From NCBI GenBank assembly GCA_947313765.1, contig CAMZNQ010000003.1:1-12641 (forward strand): DNA of 12,641 nucleotides. Direction: 5' to 3'. Below, piece after piece: positions 1 through 8,189 of the stretch; the first letter of the stretch is position 1; each line of letters begins with the position of its first letter. The notes beneath the pieces are model-generated. The model was not told the DNA's origin. It searched no databases and worked only from the letters and a program-made list of their open reading frames with translations. This DNA is from an uncultured Sulfurovum sp. Its GTDB lineage: Bacteria > Campylobacterota > Campylobacteria > Campylobacterales > Sulfurovaceae. Both the position numbers and the translations under genes were made by a program.

Positions 1-1446
<1,446 letters not shown>

Positions 1447-1447
<1 letters not shown>

Positions 1448-2556
1448 TAATCTATCTCATTAAAATATATGGTGTTAAATGTTCTACTAGCAGTACCATC
1501 AAACTCTCTTCTTCCTAAGTCACTCAATGCCATCTCAATAGCATTTACAACCCATGCCGATTCATTTACAGGAATAAGTCCCATTTGGTTAATACGGAAA
1601 ATTTTACCCTTTAGATGGTCTTGCCCACCTGCAATATTGACTCCATATTTTGTTTTGAGTAGTTTACGAATAGCCTCTGCATCCTCATCAATAATGGTTG
1701 ACATAGATAGTGCTGGTTTTGTTGGATAGATATTTAGCCCTATTGACTCTAAAGCCTTTTGAGTTGCTTCTGCTCTTGCTTTAGTGCTACTATATAGAGA
1801 CTCTAAACCCTCTTTCTCTATCTCATCAAATATTGCATTTAATCCAATAATCAATGTGGTGGGTGCTGTATATGCTGTTGTATTGTTTCTCTGTTTTTTA
1901 ATCTCTGAAGCTAGATTGAAGTAGTAATCAACTCCATCTCCAATTCTCTCAACGGCTAAAGAACTCAATCCAACCATTGCTAATCCAGGAGGTAACATTA
2001 GTGCCTTTTGACTTCCTGCCACTAAAGCATCAATATCTGTTGTATCAATTTTTTCAACACCAACAGCAGTAATTCCATCTGCTACCACCATAATATTTGG
2101 ATTTACTGATTTTAGATAAGAGGCAATCTCTTCAACAGGGTGTCTAAGCCCTCCTGCACTCTCACTAATTTGGATAAATAGAGAATCTATATCTGGATTA
2201 TCTTCTAATGCTCTCTTTACATCATCAAGAGAGACAGGAGTATTCCACTCATATTTCAACTCTACAAGCTCTTTTCCCATAGCTGTTACAATTTTTCCAA
2301 ATCTTTCACCAAATTTTCCTGCATTGATTGTCAATGCCTTTTTTTTACATAGATTAAGAACACATGACTGCATAGCACCCGTTCCAGAACTTGCTAACAT
2401 CACACACTCATCCATGCCAAAAAGTCTCATAAGACGTTCACGAGCCTCTTTAAAAATCGCTTCAAATTCGGGTGTTCTATGATGTAGAGTTGGGGTAGCC
2501 ATAGCTTGTCTAACAGACTCAGGGACAGGAGTTGGGCCAGGGGTAAAAAGTAACAT
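1447..2556 (-). CDS. PLP-dependent class V aminotransferase (alanine-glyoxylate/serine-pyruvate type)
   Basis: A full-length (369 aa) fold-type I, class V aminotransferase of the small-dimer alanine-glyoxylate / serine-pyruvate / phosphoserine branch. The N-terminus MLLFTPGPTPVPESV is the typical TPGPTxVP opening. SSGTGAM (56-62) forms the PLP-phosphate loop, Asp160 in VVADGIT pairs with the PLP pyridine nitrogen, and Lys184 in GSQKALMLPPG is the Schiff-base lysine. The arginine in KIFRINQMG near residue 322 is placed to bind a substrate carboxylate. The ATG is preceded by GAGGA at good spacing. The gene is first in an operon with hisZ and purA. Family members act on alanine, serine, glyoxylate or phosphoserine, and some are misnamed 'soluble hydrogenase 42 kDa subunit'; the substrate cannot be fixed from sequence. 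Serving as a non-orthologous phosphoserine aminotransferase is possible in this phylum. The fold and cofactor are sure, the substrate is not. Confidence 0.92.
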
Positions 2557-2580
2557 GTAAATCCTCGATAATCGTATATT

Positions 2581-2617
2581 GAGAACTTTACAATATGATT
2601 ATCATTGTAAAATTCTC
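2581..2617. repeat. 37-bp interrupted palindrome with Fur-like core at aminotransferase promoter
   Basis: The arms GAGAACTTTACAAT (2581-2594) and ATTGTAAAATTCTC (2604-2617) are complementary at 13 of 14 positions around a 9-base spacer. A second, shorter palindrome ATGATTATCAT (2595-2605), shifted by one base, sits in the centre and matches the middle 11 bases of the classical Fur box (ATGATAATCAT on the minus strand). It lies 25-60 bases upstream of the aminotransferase ATG and just downstream of a TATAAT box, so it covers the expected transcription start. It could be a repressor operator or a 5' mRNA hairpin. There is no T-run after it on the minus strand, which argues against an intrinsic terminator. 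Confidence 0.6.
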
Positions 2618-2620
2618 GGA

Positions 2621-2626
2621 ATTATA
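2621..2626 (-). promoter_or_regulatory. Predicted -10 box of the aminotransferase-hisZ-purA operon
   Basis: The minus strand reads TGCGATATAATTCC, a perfect TATAAT about 65 bases upstream of the ATG at 2556. No good -35 box is seen, which is usual for sigma-70 promoters in this phylum. The start of transcription would fall near 2614, at the outer edge of the 37-bp palindrome. Confidence 0.5.
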
Positions 2627-2698
2627 TCGCAAATGTGATTAGGGGTGGATAATTTTTTTTTCCAACTATTTAACTAAGTAGCTTTGTGATAAAAAATA

Positions 2699-3310
2699 TT
2701 ACGACCTAAAGATACGAAATAGATATTTTCCAAAATCTCTTGGAAAATGGTAGTACTCATAACTACTATTTGTAACTTTTATATTTTCCAATGAATCTAT
2801 TTTATCTTTTCCATAACGAATACTCTCTAACTTATATACAAGATTTTCATAATCTCTATAGAAACCATCGTAATCTTCTCTAACTCTATCTATGTATGGA
2901 TAAAACTGTTTAAACGTTTGAATAAATAGTTTTCCAGCTGAATCATTAACAAGATATATGTTAAAAACATCATAATTAATTCCTACTGCAAATTTATTTA
3001 CAAATCCCAACATTTTTGCAACATCATCTCGTAGTACATTATCTCCCATAATCTGTTCCAAGTTTCTATCACTTAACTCTGCAAACATATCTTTAAGACC
3101 TAATTTGATTCTAATACGTCTAATGGTATCTCTTAAATCTCCACGAACAGTATTGTAGGCATTTAAGGTCATCTCATCCTGTCTTCTCTGATGGTCTCTT
3201 TCACTCTCTAGCAGGGCTAGTTTTAATTGACGAATAATATAATAGAGACCAATTATAGCAAGTGGAATCGCAATAATATCGGCATAATTAGCTAATATGT
3301 CAATATCCAT
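2699..3310 (-). CDS. Single-pass membrane protein, DUF4760-like
   Basis: I do not know a function for this 203-residue protein. It has one N-terminal hydrophobic segment (about residues 8-27, ADIIAIPLAIIGLYYIIRQ), followed by a basic, heptad-like helix (28-70, rich in R, E, Q) and then a soluble, mostly helical domain that is rich in aromatic residues (Y/F) from 110 on. This layout, a short periplasmic or no N-terminus, one membrane helix, then a cytoplasmic helical domain with RRQ...TLNAYN..., resembles DUF4760 proteins; that assignment is from memory of the family. The ATG at 3310 has AAGGA 6-7 bases upstream and its own TATAAT. It is flanked on the upstream side by the DUF6348-like gene on the same strand, with 155 bases between them, so co-transcription is uncertain. 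The C-terminal part (HFPRDFGKYLFRIFRS) ends in a basic, aromatic tail. Confidence 0.72.
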   Translation of the reverse strand: MDIDILANYADIIAIPLAIIGLYYIIRQLKLALLESERDHQRRQDEMTLNAYNTVRGDLRDTIRRIRIKLGLKDMFAELSDRNLEQIMGDNVLRDDVAKMLGFVNKFAVGINYDVFNIYLVNDSAGKLFIQTFKQFYPYIDRVREDYDGFYRDYENLVYKLESIRYGKDKIDSLENIKVTNSSYEYYHFPRDFGKYLFRIFRS

Positions 3311-3332
3311 ATATATCCTTGTCTTTTTTTTT

Positions 3333-3345
3333 GATTATAATAATC
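3333..3345 (-). promoter_or_regulatory. Promoter -10 box inside palindrome GATTATAATAATC
   Basis: The minus strand carries TATAAT at 3334-3339, followed by a run of nine A and then AAGGA before the ATG at 3310. The box is embedded in a perfect 13-base palindrome GATTAT-A-ATAATC (3333-3345), whose halves resemble Fur-type GATAAT units. A repressor bound here would block the promoter. In DNA this rich in A/T such a palindrome can also arise by chance. Confidence 0.42.
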
Positions 3346-3411
3346 ATAAATCTCTTCAAGTTTATATCTTTTTTTTAATTAAATCAACTAATAAATAGTT
3401 AATTATCTACA

Positions 3412-3423
3412 TGATAATTATCA
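3412..3423. repeat. Perfect 12-bp palindrome TGATAATTATCA
   Basis: TGATAATTATCA is fully self-complementary and lies about 73 bases upstream of the -10 box of the DUF4760-like gene, in a 155-base gap. It consists of overlapping GATAAT and ATTATC units, as found in Fur-type sites, but lacks the usual longer 19-base form. It may be a regulator site for the downstream gene. A weaker inverted repeat (TAATTAA at 3376-3382 with TTAATTA at 3399-3405) lies between it and the gene. Confidence 0.35.
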
Positions 3424-3438
3424 ATTAGTAGCGTAACA

Positions 3439-3456
3439 CACCTCATTTATGGGGTG
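3439..3456 (-). terminator. Possible weak terminator hairpin after the DUF6348-like gene
   Basis: CACCTCAT and ATGGGGTG (3439-3446 and 3449-3456) form an 8-bp stem with one mismatched or wobble pair and a two-base loop, ten bases past the stop codon at 3466. No T-run follows on the minus strand, so if it ends transcription it would need Rho or act poorly. It is the only GC-containing hairpin in this gap. Confidence 0.3.
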
Positions 3457-3465
3457 GAGTATCAA

Positions 3466-4146
3466 CTATTTGTCCTCTAATTTCATTGCTAAAATAAAGT
3501 TTCGCACAGAATAGTAATCATCAACTCTACTCCAAGGTAGATTTGAAATTCTATTCTCTAGTGTTGTAAACTCTCTGTTATTGATAAGTGCTTCTGCTAC
3601 TCTTCTTCCATCTCCAACATTAGTATATACAGAACGGATACCGTAAATATCCTCTTCTAAAGGAAAAGAGAGAATCTCCTCTTCAATAACATCAAACATC
3701 TCATCTAAAACAATCTCTTCTATTGGAAGAGAGCCTTTATATCCATAGTTTCCTACAACAATTTGCCAACGATGACCATTTATCTCCCACTCGTCCACTG
3801 CTACACCATTTTCAACTCTCTTGGCTTCTTCCCAAAAACCAGCAATAAGAACATGTAATAGATTAACTTCAAACTGCTCTAAAGTTTCAGCAATAGCCTC
3901 TTCAACTGAAAATGCATGTGATACAAAAGATTCAATAATTCTATTATTTGGAAGAAGAATATGAATATCTAATTGAATAACTACGGAAGAGTCCTCATAT
4001 CTCTCCATCTCAAAAAGTTTTGCTGTTATACCTGGAAATTTTTCATCTACAAAATAGAAATCATCTATTTTGCTAAACTTTAAATCAAATTTTTCTAAAA
4101 TCTCTAATAACTGTTTCTCTATATTTCTATCCAATAGTATACTCAT
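3466..4146 (-). CDS. Hypothetical soluble protein, DUF6348-like
   Basis: A 226-residue protein without signal peptide or membrane segment, acidic overall. The middle holds the best marks: a strand-rich stretch IQLDIHILLPNNRIIESFV (57-75), a helix EEAIAETLEQFEVNLLHVLIAGFW (around 82-105), and VDEWEINGHRWQIVVGNYGYKG (around 117-138). The order 'function of the form ...R.i.ESF......EAI...L..F....LHVL...FW' followed by 'W.I.G..W.v..GNyg..G' is what I recall for DUF6348; no biochemical role is known to me. The ATG at 4146 is preceded by TTTAGGAA at 8 bases. It starts only 41 bases past the CiaB-like gene on the same strand, yet a TATAAT lies in that gap, so it may be transcribed both with ciaB and on its own. 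Family call moderate, function unknown. Confidence 0.72.
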   Translation of the reverse strand: MSILLDRNIEKQLLEILEKFDLKFSKIDDFYFVDEKFPGITAKLFEMERYEDSSVVIQLDIHILLPNNRIIESFVSHAFSVEEAIAETLEQFEVNLLHVLIAGFWEEAKRVENGVAVDEWEINGHRWQIVVGNYGYKGSLPIEEIVLDEMFDVIEEEILSFPLEEDIYGIRSVYTNVGDGRRVAEALINNREFTTLENRISNLPWSRVDDYYSVRNFILAMKLEDK

Positions 4147-4173
4147 ACTTATATTCCTAAATATTTTTTGTAA

Positions 4174-4179
4174 ATTATA
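4174..4179 (-). promoter_or_regulatory. Predicted -10 box for the DUF6348-like gene
   Basis: The minus strand reads AGTATAATTTAC in the 41-base gap, placing a start near 4167 and a leader of about 20 bases before the ATG at 4146. Directly upstream is the perfect 12-base palindrome CTAAAATTTTAG (4180-4191), which overlaps the stop codon of the CiaB-like gene. Confidence 0.42.
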
Positions 4180-4187
4180 CTAAAATT

Positions 4188-6020
4188 TTAGGATTGATAT
4201 ACTTTTTGTCCAATTTTTTTATATTGAGAGTAATAGTTTTCAACAAATGAGGATATATTGGTAGAGTTTGGAAGATATACTCCATCTATCTTTCTTACAT
4301 ACTCTTCTAGGTATAAATTTGCATCTTTTTTATTGATATAGTGTTGAGCTAACTCTTTATATGCCTTTTGGTATCTCTTTTTCATAATCTCATATTTACC
4401 ATAATCTATCTCTATCTTATCTTCATATCTAATTACTTCTGATTTAAAGAGTATATCTAAGTGGATTAACCCTTCACAGTAGTAAGGCAACACTTCTCCT
4501 ACTTCACGCCAAGCCATTAAACCAATAGCTCTTGCGACTAAATCATCTACAATATGGTTTTTTAGCTCCTCTTTCTCGTTCTCAAAAAATGCCATAAGCC
4601 CACCTGCTGTAGCTTTGAACTCTTCTATATTTTTAAACTGTCCCGATTTATTCATAACCATCTCTGTATCTGAATCTATCCATAAAATATGTCCAAACTC
4701 ATGACCTATTGTAGAAATATCATAAAGCTCTTGCCATAAATCAGGATTATTTTGAGCTAAAGATTTCTGTTTTTTAACAAAATCAAGACCCATAAAATCT
4801 ACAGATAGTTGCATAATTGGTTTTGCTTTCTTACTCTCCATAACAAAGTCTGCATAGGCAAAAATTTTTTTACCCAACTCTGCTGATACCTGCTCATCAT
4901 TTGGAACAACCTGTGCAGAGAAGAGACCATTAAACTCTGCTCCGTAATAGAGCATAGGTTGACCAATATATAGCTGTGTCTCATCTACCTGTTCTAGGTT
5001 TTTTTCAATTGTGAAATATACATTACCATTTATCTCTTTTGATAGCTTTTTAGAAAAATCTTTAATATTTTGTCGTGTCATAGATGCCGTTTGTAGCTTA
5101 GGATTAACAATTCTTAAATCCCACTCCAACGCTACTGCTTTTCTAAAGTGGTCTTCATAGTACTCTAAAGGGTGTCCAATTTGTAGTGGTGTTGTAATCT
5201 TCATCCAAGCTCTATCTACATTTGCCCAAAGAGCAATAAGTTTTTTCGGTTGATAACCTGCAAATGCCTTTTTCAATGCTACAAAATAGTTTATCCACTC
5301 CTCTTTTTGATTAAATATATCATCAGACTCTACACTTAAAGCCTCTATTGCATCCTCAATTATGGAAACTAATTCCGAAACTTCATTGGGCAAAGCATCA
5401 CCATAGGCAAGAGAACGATATTTATCATCTTGATTTTTAACTAAAACAGAGTAACATCTATCTCCTACCTCTCCATTAGAGTCTAAATCCAATAACTCCT
5501 CTTCTTGAAGCATATGAAATATCGCTTGTTCATCACCTTCATACTCCTCTAAAAGTTCACGATTAATGCCATTAATAATATATGATGTCCACTCTGATTG
5601 CCAAACAGATAAAGACTCTCCAATATAGTGGATATTTTCAATTAGTGTTTGATAGAAAGGAGTTAATAGGTTTTCAGATTTTATCCAAGCAATTAGATAC
5701 TCATGACGAGTTAAGTGCATATCTTTTACAAAAAGATACGCCTCCTCTTTTTTAGAGATAATCTCCTCTTCCGAAAAACCCTCTTTTTGGAGAACTTGTT
5801 CTAGTGCATCTTCTCTTAAATTAACTAGACGAGTTAATGATGCCATCATTGTATCACTATTTAGAGGAAGTTCCATTTTAGATAGAAACTCTTCTATTAA
5901 GATTTTTGCTTCATTATCTTCTCCATCTAAAACTTTATAATAATCATTAAGTGATTTTTGGCGTATTTGAAGCTCATCATATATCTTTTGTAAATCTTCC
6001 ATAAACTGCTGTTTTAACAT
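4188..6020 (-). CDS. ciaB: CiaB-family protein with gluzincin-type zinc metallopeptidase motif
   Basis: This 610-residue cytosolic-looking protein matches the size and the phylum of CiaB, known in Campylobacter jejuni as an invasion antigen delivered through the flagellar export apparatus; as I recall, that protein is also 610 residues. No signal peptide or membrane helix is seen. Residues 1-300 are helical and acidic. Near the C-terminal third sits STIGHEFGHILWIDSD (436-451) with a complete HExxH zinc motif (H440, E441, H444), followed 22 residues later by NIEEFKATAGGLMAFF (464-479), whose E467 is well placed as a third zinc ligand, as in gluzincins. This suggests a working metallopeptidase rather than only an effector. 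The ATG is preceded by AGGAG at 5 bases. A likely free-living host implies a housekeeping peptidase role, with 'invasion' being an inherited name. The family call is from memory; the motif is directly visible. Confidence 0.75.
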   Translation of the reverse strand: MLKQQFMEDLQKIYDELQIRQKSLNDYYKVLDGEDNEAKILIEEFLSKMELPLNSDTMMASLTRLVNLREDALEQVLQKEGFSEEEIISKKEEAYLFVKDMHLTRHEYLIAWIKSENLLTPFYQTLIENIHYIGESLSVWQSEWTSYIINGINRELLEEYEGDEQAIFHMLQEEELLDLDSNGEVGDRCYSVLVKNQDDKYRSLAYGDALPNEVSELVSIIEDAIEALSVESDDIFNQKEEWINYFVALKKAFAGYQPKKLIALWANVDRAWMKITTPLQIGHPLEYYEDHFRKAVALEWDLRIVNPKLQTASMTRQNIKDFSKKLSKEINGNVYFTIEKNLEQVDETQLYIGQPMLYYGAEFNGLFSAQVVPNDEQVSAELGKKIFAYADFVMESKKAKPIMQLSVDFMGLDFVKKQKSLAQNNPDLWQELYDISTIGHEFGHILWIDSDTEMVMNKSGQFKNIEEFKATAGGLMAFFENEKEELKNHIVDDLVARAIGLMAWREVGEVLPYYCEGLIHLDILFKSEVIRYEDKIEIDYGKYEIMKKRYQKAYKELAQHYINKKDANLYLEEYVRKIDGVYLPNSTNISSFVENYYSQYKKIGQKVYQS

Positions 6021-6044
6021 AATAACTCCTAGATATAAATATCT

Positions 6045-6050
6045 ATTCTA
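6045..6050 (-). promoter_or_regulatory. Possible -10 box for the CiaB-like gene
   Basis: The minus strand reads GAGTAGAATAGATA; TAGAAT (one change from TATAAT) would start transcription near 6038, giving a leader of about 18 bases that holds the ribosome site AGGAG. The rest of the 153-base gap to rdgB is AT-rich without other clear signals. Confidence 0.3.
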
Positions 6051-6133
6051 CTCAAAGAAATATTAATATAAAATCAAAAGCAAGAGTAAATTTAGGTAAG
6101 AGAACTTTTATTTTTAAATTTATGTTTTTATTA

Positions 6134-6158
6134 ATACAAGTTACCTTCTAGTTTGTAT
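6134..6158 (-). terminator. Possible weak hairpin downstream of rdgB
   Basis: ATACAA (6134-6139) and TTGTAT (6153-6158) form the outer stem of an imperfect inverted repeat 16 bases past the rdgB stop codon; on the minus strand two inner pairs are A-C mismatches. The sequence after it is A/T-rich with short T-runs. It may slow or end rdgB transcription, but it is weak, and read-through into the CiaB-like gene is possible. Confidence 0.25.
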
Positions 6159-6173
6159 CAATATTAATATTTT

Positions 6174-6767
6174 TTAATATTTCTGCAACATTTGAATAAT
6201 TGGTTTTGCCAACTCTAAAGCCTTAGCACGGTGAGAGATACTCTTTTTAACCTCATCATCTAACTCTCCTAATGTTTTACTATATCCAGATGGAATAAAC
6301 ATTGGGTCATATCCAAAACCTCCATCTCCTACTGCTCTATCTATTACATCTCCATACATCCATCCATGTACTGTATACTCTCCATATCTACTTACTATTG
6401 CAATGGAGGCAGTGTAGTAAGCACTTGTTCTCTCTACTCCTGACTCTTTTATGGATTCTATGAGCTTATATAGATTATCTTTATCTGTTGCACCCTCTCC
6501 TGCGTATCGGGCAGAGTATACACTAGGGGCATTACCAAGTAGTGGAACAGATATTCCACTATCATCAGAGACTACAATATATTCATCACTATCTAGTTTT
6601 TCATAGATGGTTCTTGCTTTAATAAGAGCATTACCTTTAAAGGTTTTAGAATCTTCTACTATCTCTATATCTCCCAAAATATCCCCAAAAGCAATAATAT
6701 CAACTTCACACATACTCCTAAACTCTTTAAGCTTTCCTCTGTTTCCTGTTGCCAATACAATTTTCAT
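6174..6767 (-). CDS. rdgB: Non-canonical purine NTP pyrophosphatase (dITP/XTP, RdgB/HAM1 family)
   Basis: The enzyme cleaves ITP, dITP and XTP to monophosphates and pyrophosphate, keeping deaminated purines out of DNA and RNA. Its 197 residues are the usual length. Visible motifs are ATGNRGK (6-12, phosphate loop), SDDSGISV (67-74, with Asp69 as the expected catalytic base and metal ligand), [14 protein letters not shown] (85-98, the usual S-A-R-Y-A-G-x-x-A-x-D-x-x-N signature), [12 protein letters not shown] (148-159, base recognition), and SHRAKAL (178-184). The ATG at 6767 is supported by the family start MKIVLATGN and by AAAGG about 10 bases upstream. It is transcribed divergently from the MFS gene across a 59-base gap. 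No oddity is seen. Identification is very secure; the exact nucleotide preference is inferred from the family. Confidence 0.96.
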   Translation of the reverse strand: MKIVLATGNRGKLKEFRSMCEVDIIAFGDILGDIEIVEDSKTFKGNALIKARTIYEKLDSDEYIVVSDDSGISVPLLGNAPSVYSARYAGEGATDKDNLYKLIESIKESGVERTSAYYTASIAIVSRYGEYTVHGWMYGDVIDRAVGDGGFGYDPMFIPSGYSKTLGELDDEVKKSISHRAKALELAKPIIQMLQKY

Positions 6768-6826
6768 TAACTATTAACCTTTTATATATATAATAGGAGA
6801 AATTTTATCTTATTGGAGATGTTAAT
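6768..6826. promoter_or_regulatory. Divergent promoter region between rdgB and the MFS gene
   Basis: For the MFS gene (plus strand) a perfect TATAAT lies at 6789-6794 and the ribosome site GGAG at 6815-6818, 8 bases before the ATG. For rdgB (minus strand) candidate -10 boxes are TATTAT at 6790-6795, overlapping the plus-strand box, and TAAAAT at 6802-6807, which gives a more reasonable leader length. The two promoters therefore share DNA and may compete. Confidence 0.45.
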
Positions 6827-8158
6827 ATGATTAAACAAATCATGCCTCTAAGTCTGATTGTAGCCTTACGCTTTTTTGGACTCTTTATTGTACTTCCTGT
6901 ACTATCTATCTATGCACTTGATATGCCTGATGCTACACCATTTTTAGCAGGATTAGTTGTAGGTGGATATGCTCTTACACAAGCTCTTTTTCAAGTACCT
7001 TTTGGACTAATGAGTGATAAGTTTGGACGAAAAAAGGTTCTACTCTTTGGTCTTATTATATTTATAATAGGTTCTATTGTTGCTGCTGTTTCGGACAATA
7101 TCTATATGCTATTAATTGGTAGATTTCTACAAGGTGCAGGAGCTATTGGTTCTGTAGTCTCTGCAATGATTGCCGATTTAGTTAAAGAGGAGCAGAGAGC
7201 TCATGCAATGGCTATTATGGGTGGGACTATTGCCATGAGTTTTGCCGTGGCAATGATAGTTGCACCTATTGTGGGTGGTAACTGGGGAATTGATAAACTA
7301 TTTTGGCTAACAGCTATCTTGTCTATCATGGCTATTGGTGTTCTATTTACAGCAGTACCACAACCACCTAAAATTGTTCACACATATTCAGAAGAGGAGT
7401 CAAAGTTTTTTGAGGTATTTAAAGATAAAGCTTTAGTAAGAATGTATATTACATTTCTTTTTCACTCATCTATTATGACTATGGCTTTTTTTATTATCCC
7501 ATTAGTAATGACTCAATCTGTAGATGATGGTGGATTTGGATGGGAGAAGGCTGAACTTTGGAAAGTATATCTACCTGCAATGATATTTGGTCTTCTTGCA
7601 ATGGGTCCTGCAGCTGTTTTTGGAGAGAAATATGGAAAGGGTAGAGAGATATTTATGATTTCTGTGGGGGTTATCTTTCTTGGTTTTCTAGCAATGGGCT
7701 TTGCTACCTCTTCATGGATATTTACCATAGGAGTTGTTCTCTTTTTTATTGGATTTAATATGTTTGAACCTCTACTTCAAAGTTTTGTAGCTAAATTTGC
7801 AAAGGTACATCAAAAAGGGGCTGCTCTTGGTGTTGCAAATACATTTGCCTATACAGGTATATTTTTTGGTGGACTACTTTCTGGTTGGTTAATGCAACAC
7901 TATGACCGAGCTGTTTTATCTATGGTTGTTGGTGTTATATCTATCTTATGGTTTATATGGGTGGCAACAATGCCAAATCCAAATAATCGAGGAAATGTTT
8001 ACTTACCATTGGATTTATTTGACCGTGAAAAAGTGGCATCACTATTAGAGCATGAAGCGATTGTTGAGAGTTATGTAAATGAGACGGAGCAGATTGCTGT
8101 AGTTAAATTTAATAAAGATATGATTGATGAAGATGAAGTGAGAGGGATGTTGAGTTAA
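6827..8158 (+). CDS. YajR-like MFS transporter with C-terminal ferredoxin-like domain
   Basis: A 443-residue inner-membrane transporter with about 12 predicted helices (roughly 6-30, 40-60, 70-89, 94-117, 127-148, 157-176, 206-228, 246-266, 274-293, 295-316, 334-354, 362-381). The MFS motif A is complete in the loop between helices 2 and 3: GLMSDKFGRKK (60-70). Helix 4 begins GRFLQGAGAIGS (98-109), as in drug/H+ antiporters. After the last helix, residues 388-443 form a short acidic cytosolic tail whose pattern (EKVASLLEHEAIVESYV, then IAVVKFNKD, then DEDEVRGMLS) looks like a helix-strand-strand-helix ferredoxin-like unit, the arrangement of the YAM domain in E. coli YajR. The substrate is unknown for the family; efflux driven by protons is inferred. 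GGAG supports the start. It is the only plus-strand gene here and ends at a strong hairpin. Confidence 0.9.
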   Translation: MIKQIMPLSLIVALRFFGLFIVLPVLSIYALDMPDATPFLAGLVVGGYALTQALFQVPFGLMSDKFGRKKVLLFGLIIFIIGSIVAAVSDNIYMLLIGRFLQGAGAIGSVVSAMIADLVKEEQRAHAMAIMGGTIAMSFAVAMIVAPIVGGNWGIDKLFWLTAILSIMAIGVLFTAVPQPPKIVHTYSEEESKFFEVFKDKALVRMYITFLFHSSIMTMAFFIIPLVMTQSVDDGGFGWEKAELWKVYLPAMIFGLLAMGPAAVFGEKYGKGREIFMISVGVIFLGFLAMGFATSSWIFTIGVVLFFIGFNMFEPLLQSFVAKFAKVHQKGAALGVANTFAYTGIFFGGLLSGWLMQHYDRAVLSMVVGVISILWFIWVATMPNPNNRGNVYLPLDLFDREKVASLLEHEAIVESYVNETEQIAVVKFNKDMIDEDEVRGMLS

Positions 8159-8184
8159 AGTTATAGGATTAATGCCTATAACTT
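8158..8184. terminator. Two-way terminator hairpin between convergent genes
   Basis: AAGTTATAGG (8158-8167) and CCTATAACTT (8175-8184) are perfectly complementary: a 10-bp stem with a 7-base loop. It starts at the last base of the MFS stop codon and ends five bases before the stop of the minus-strand isomerase gene. T-rich runs on either side are short, so it is a moderate rather than a textbook intrinsic terminator, but its place between two convergent genes supports use in both directions. Confidence 0.7.
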
Positions 8185-8189
8185 GTGAA

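Noticed and set aside
2644..2652. DnaA-box-like TTATCCACC on the minus strand
   Set aside because: Only one copy, with one mismatch to TTATNCACA, and no dnaA/dnaN genes or cluster of boxes nearby; no support for an origin.
3376..3405. Inverted repeat TAATTAA...TTAATTA as a terminator or attachment site
   Set aside because: Short, all A/T, with a 16-base gap; expected by chance in this base composition.
4799..4984. Minus-strand 61-residue frame inside the CiaB-like gene
   Set aside because: Fully inside the 610-residue frame on the same strand, without its own ribosome site or domain.
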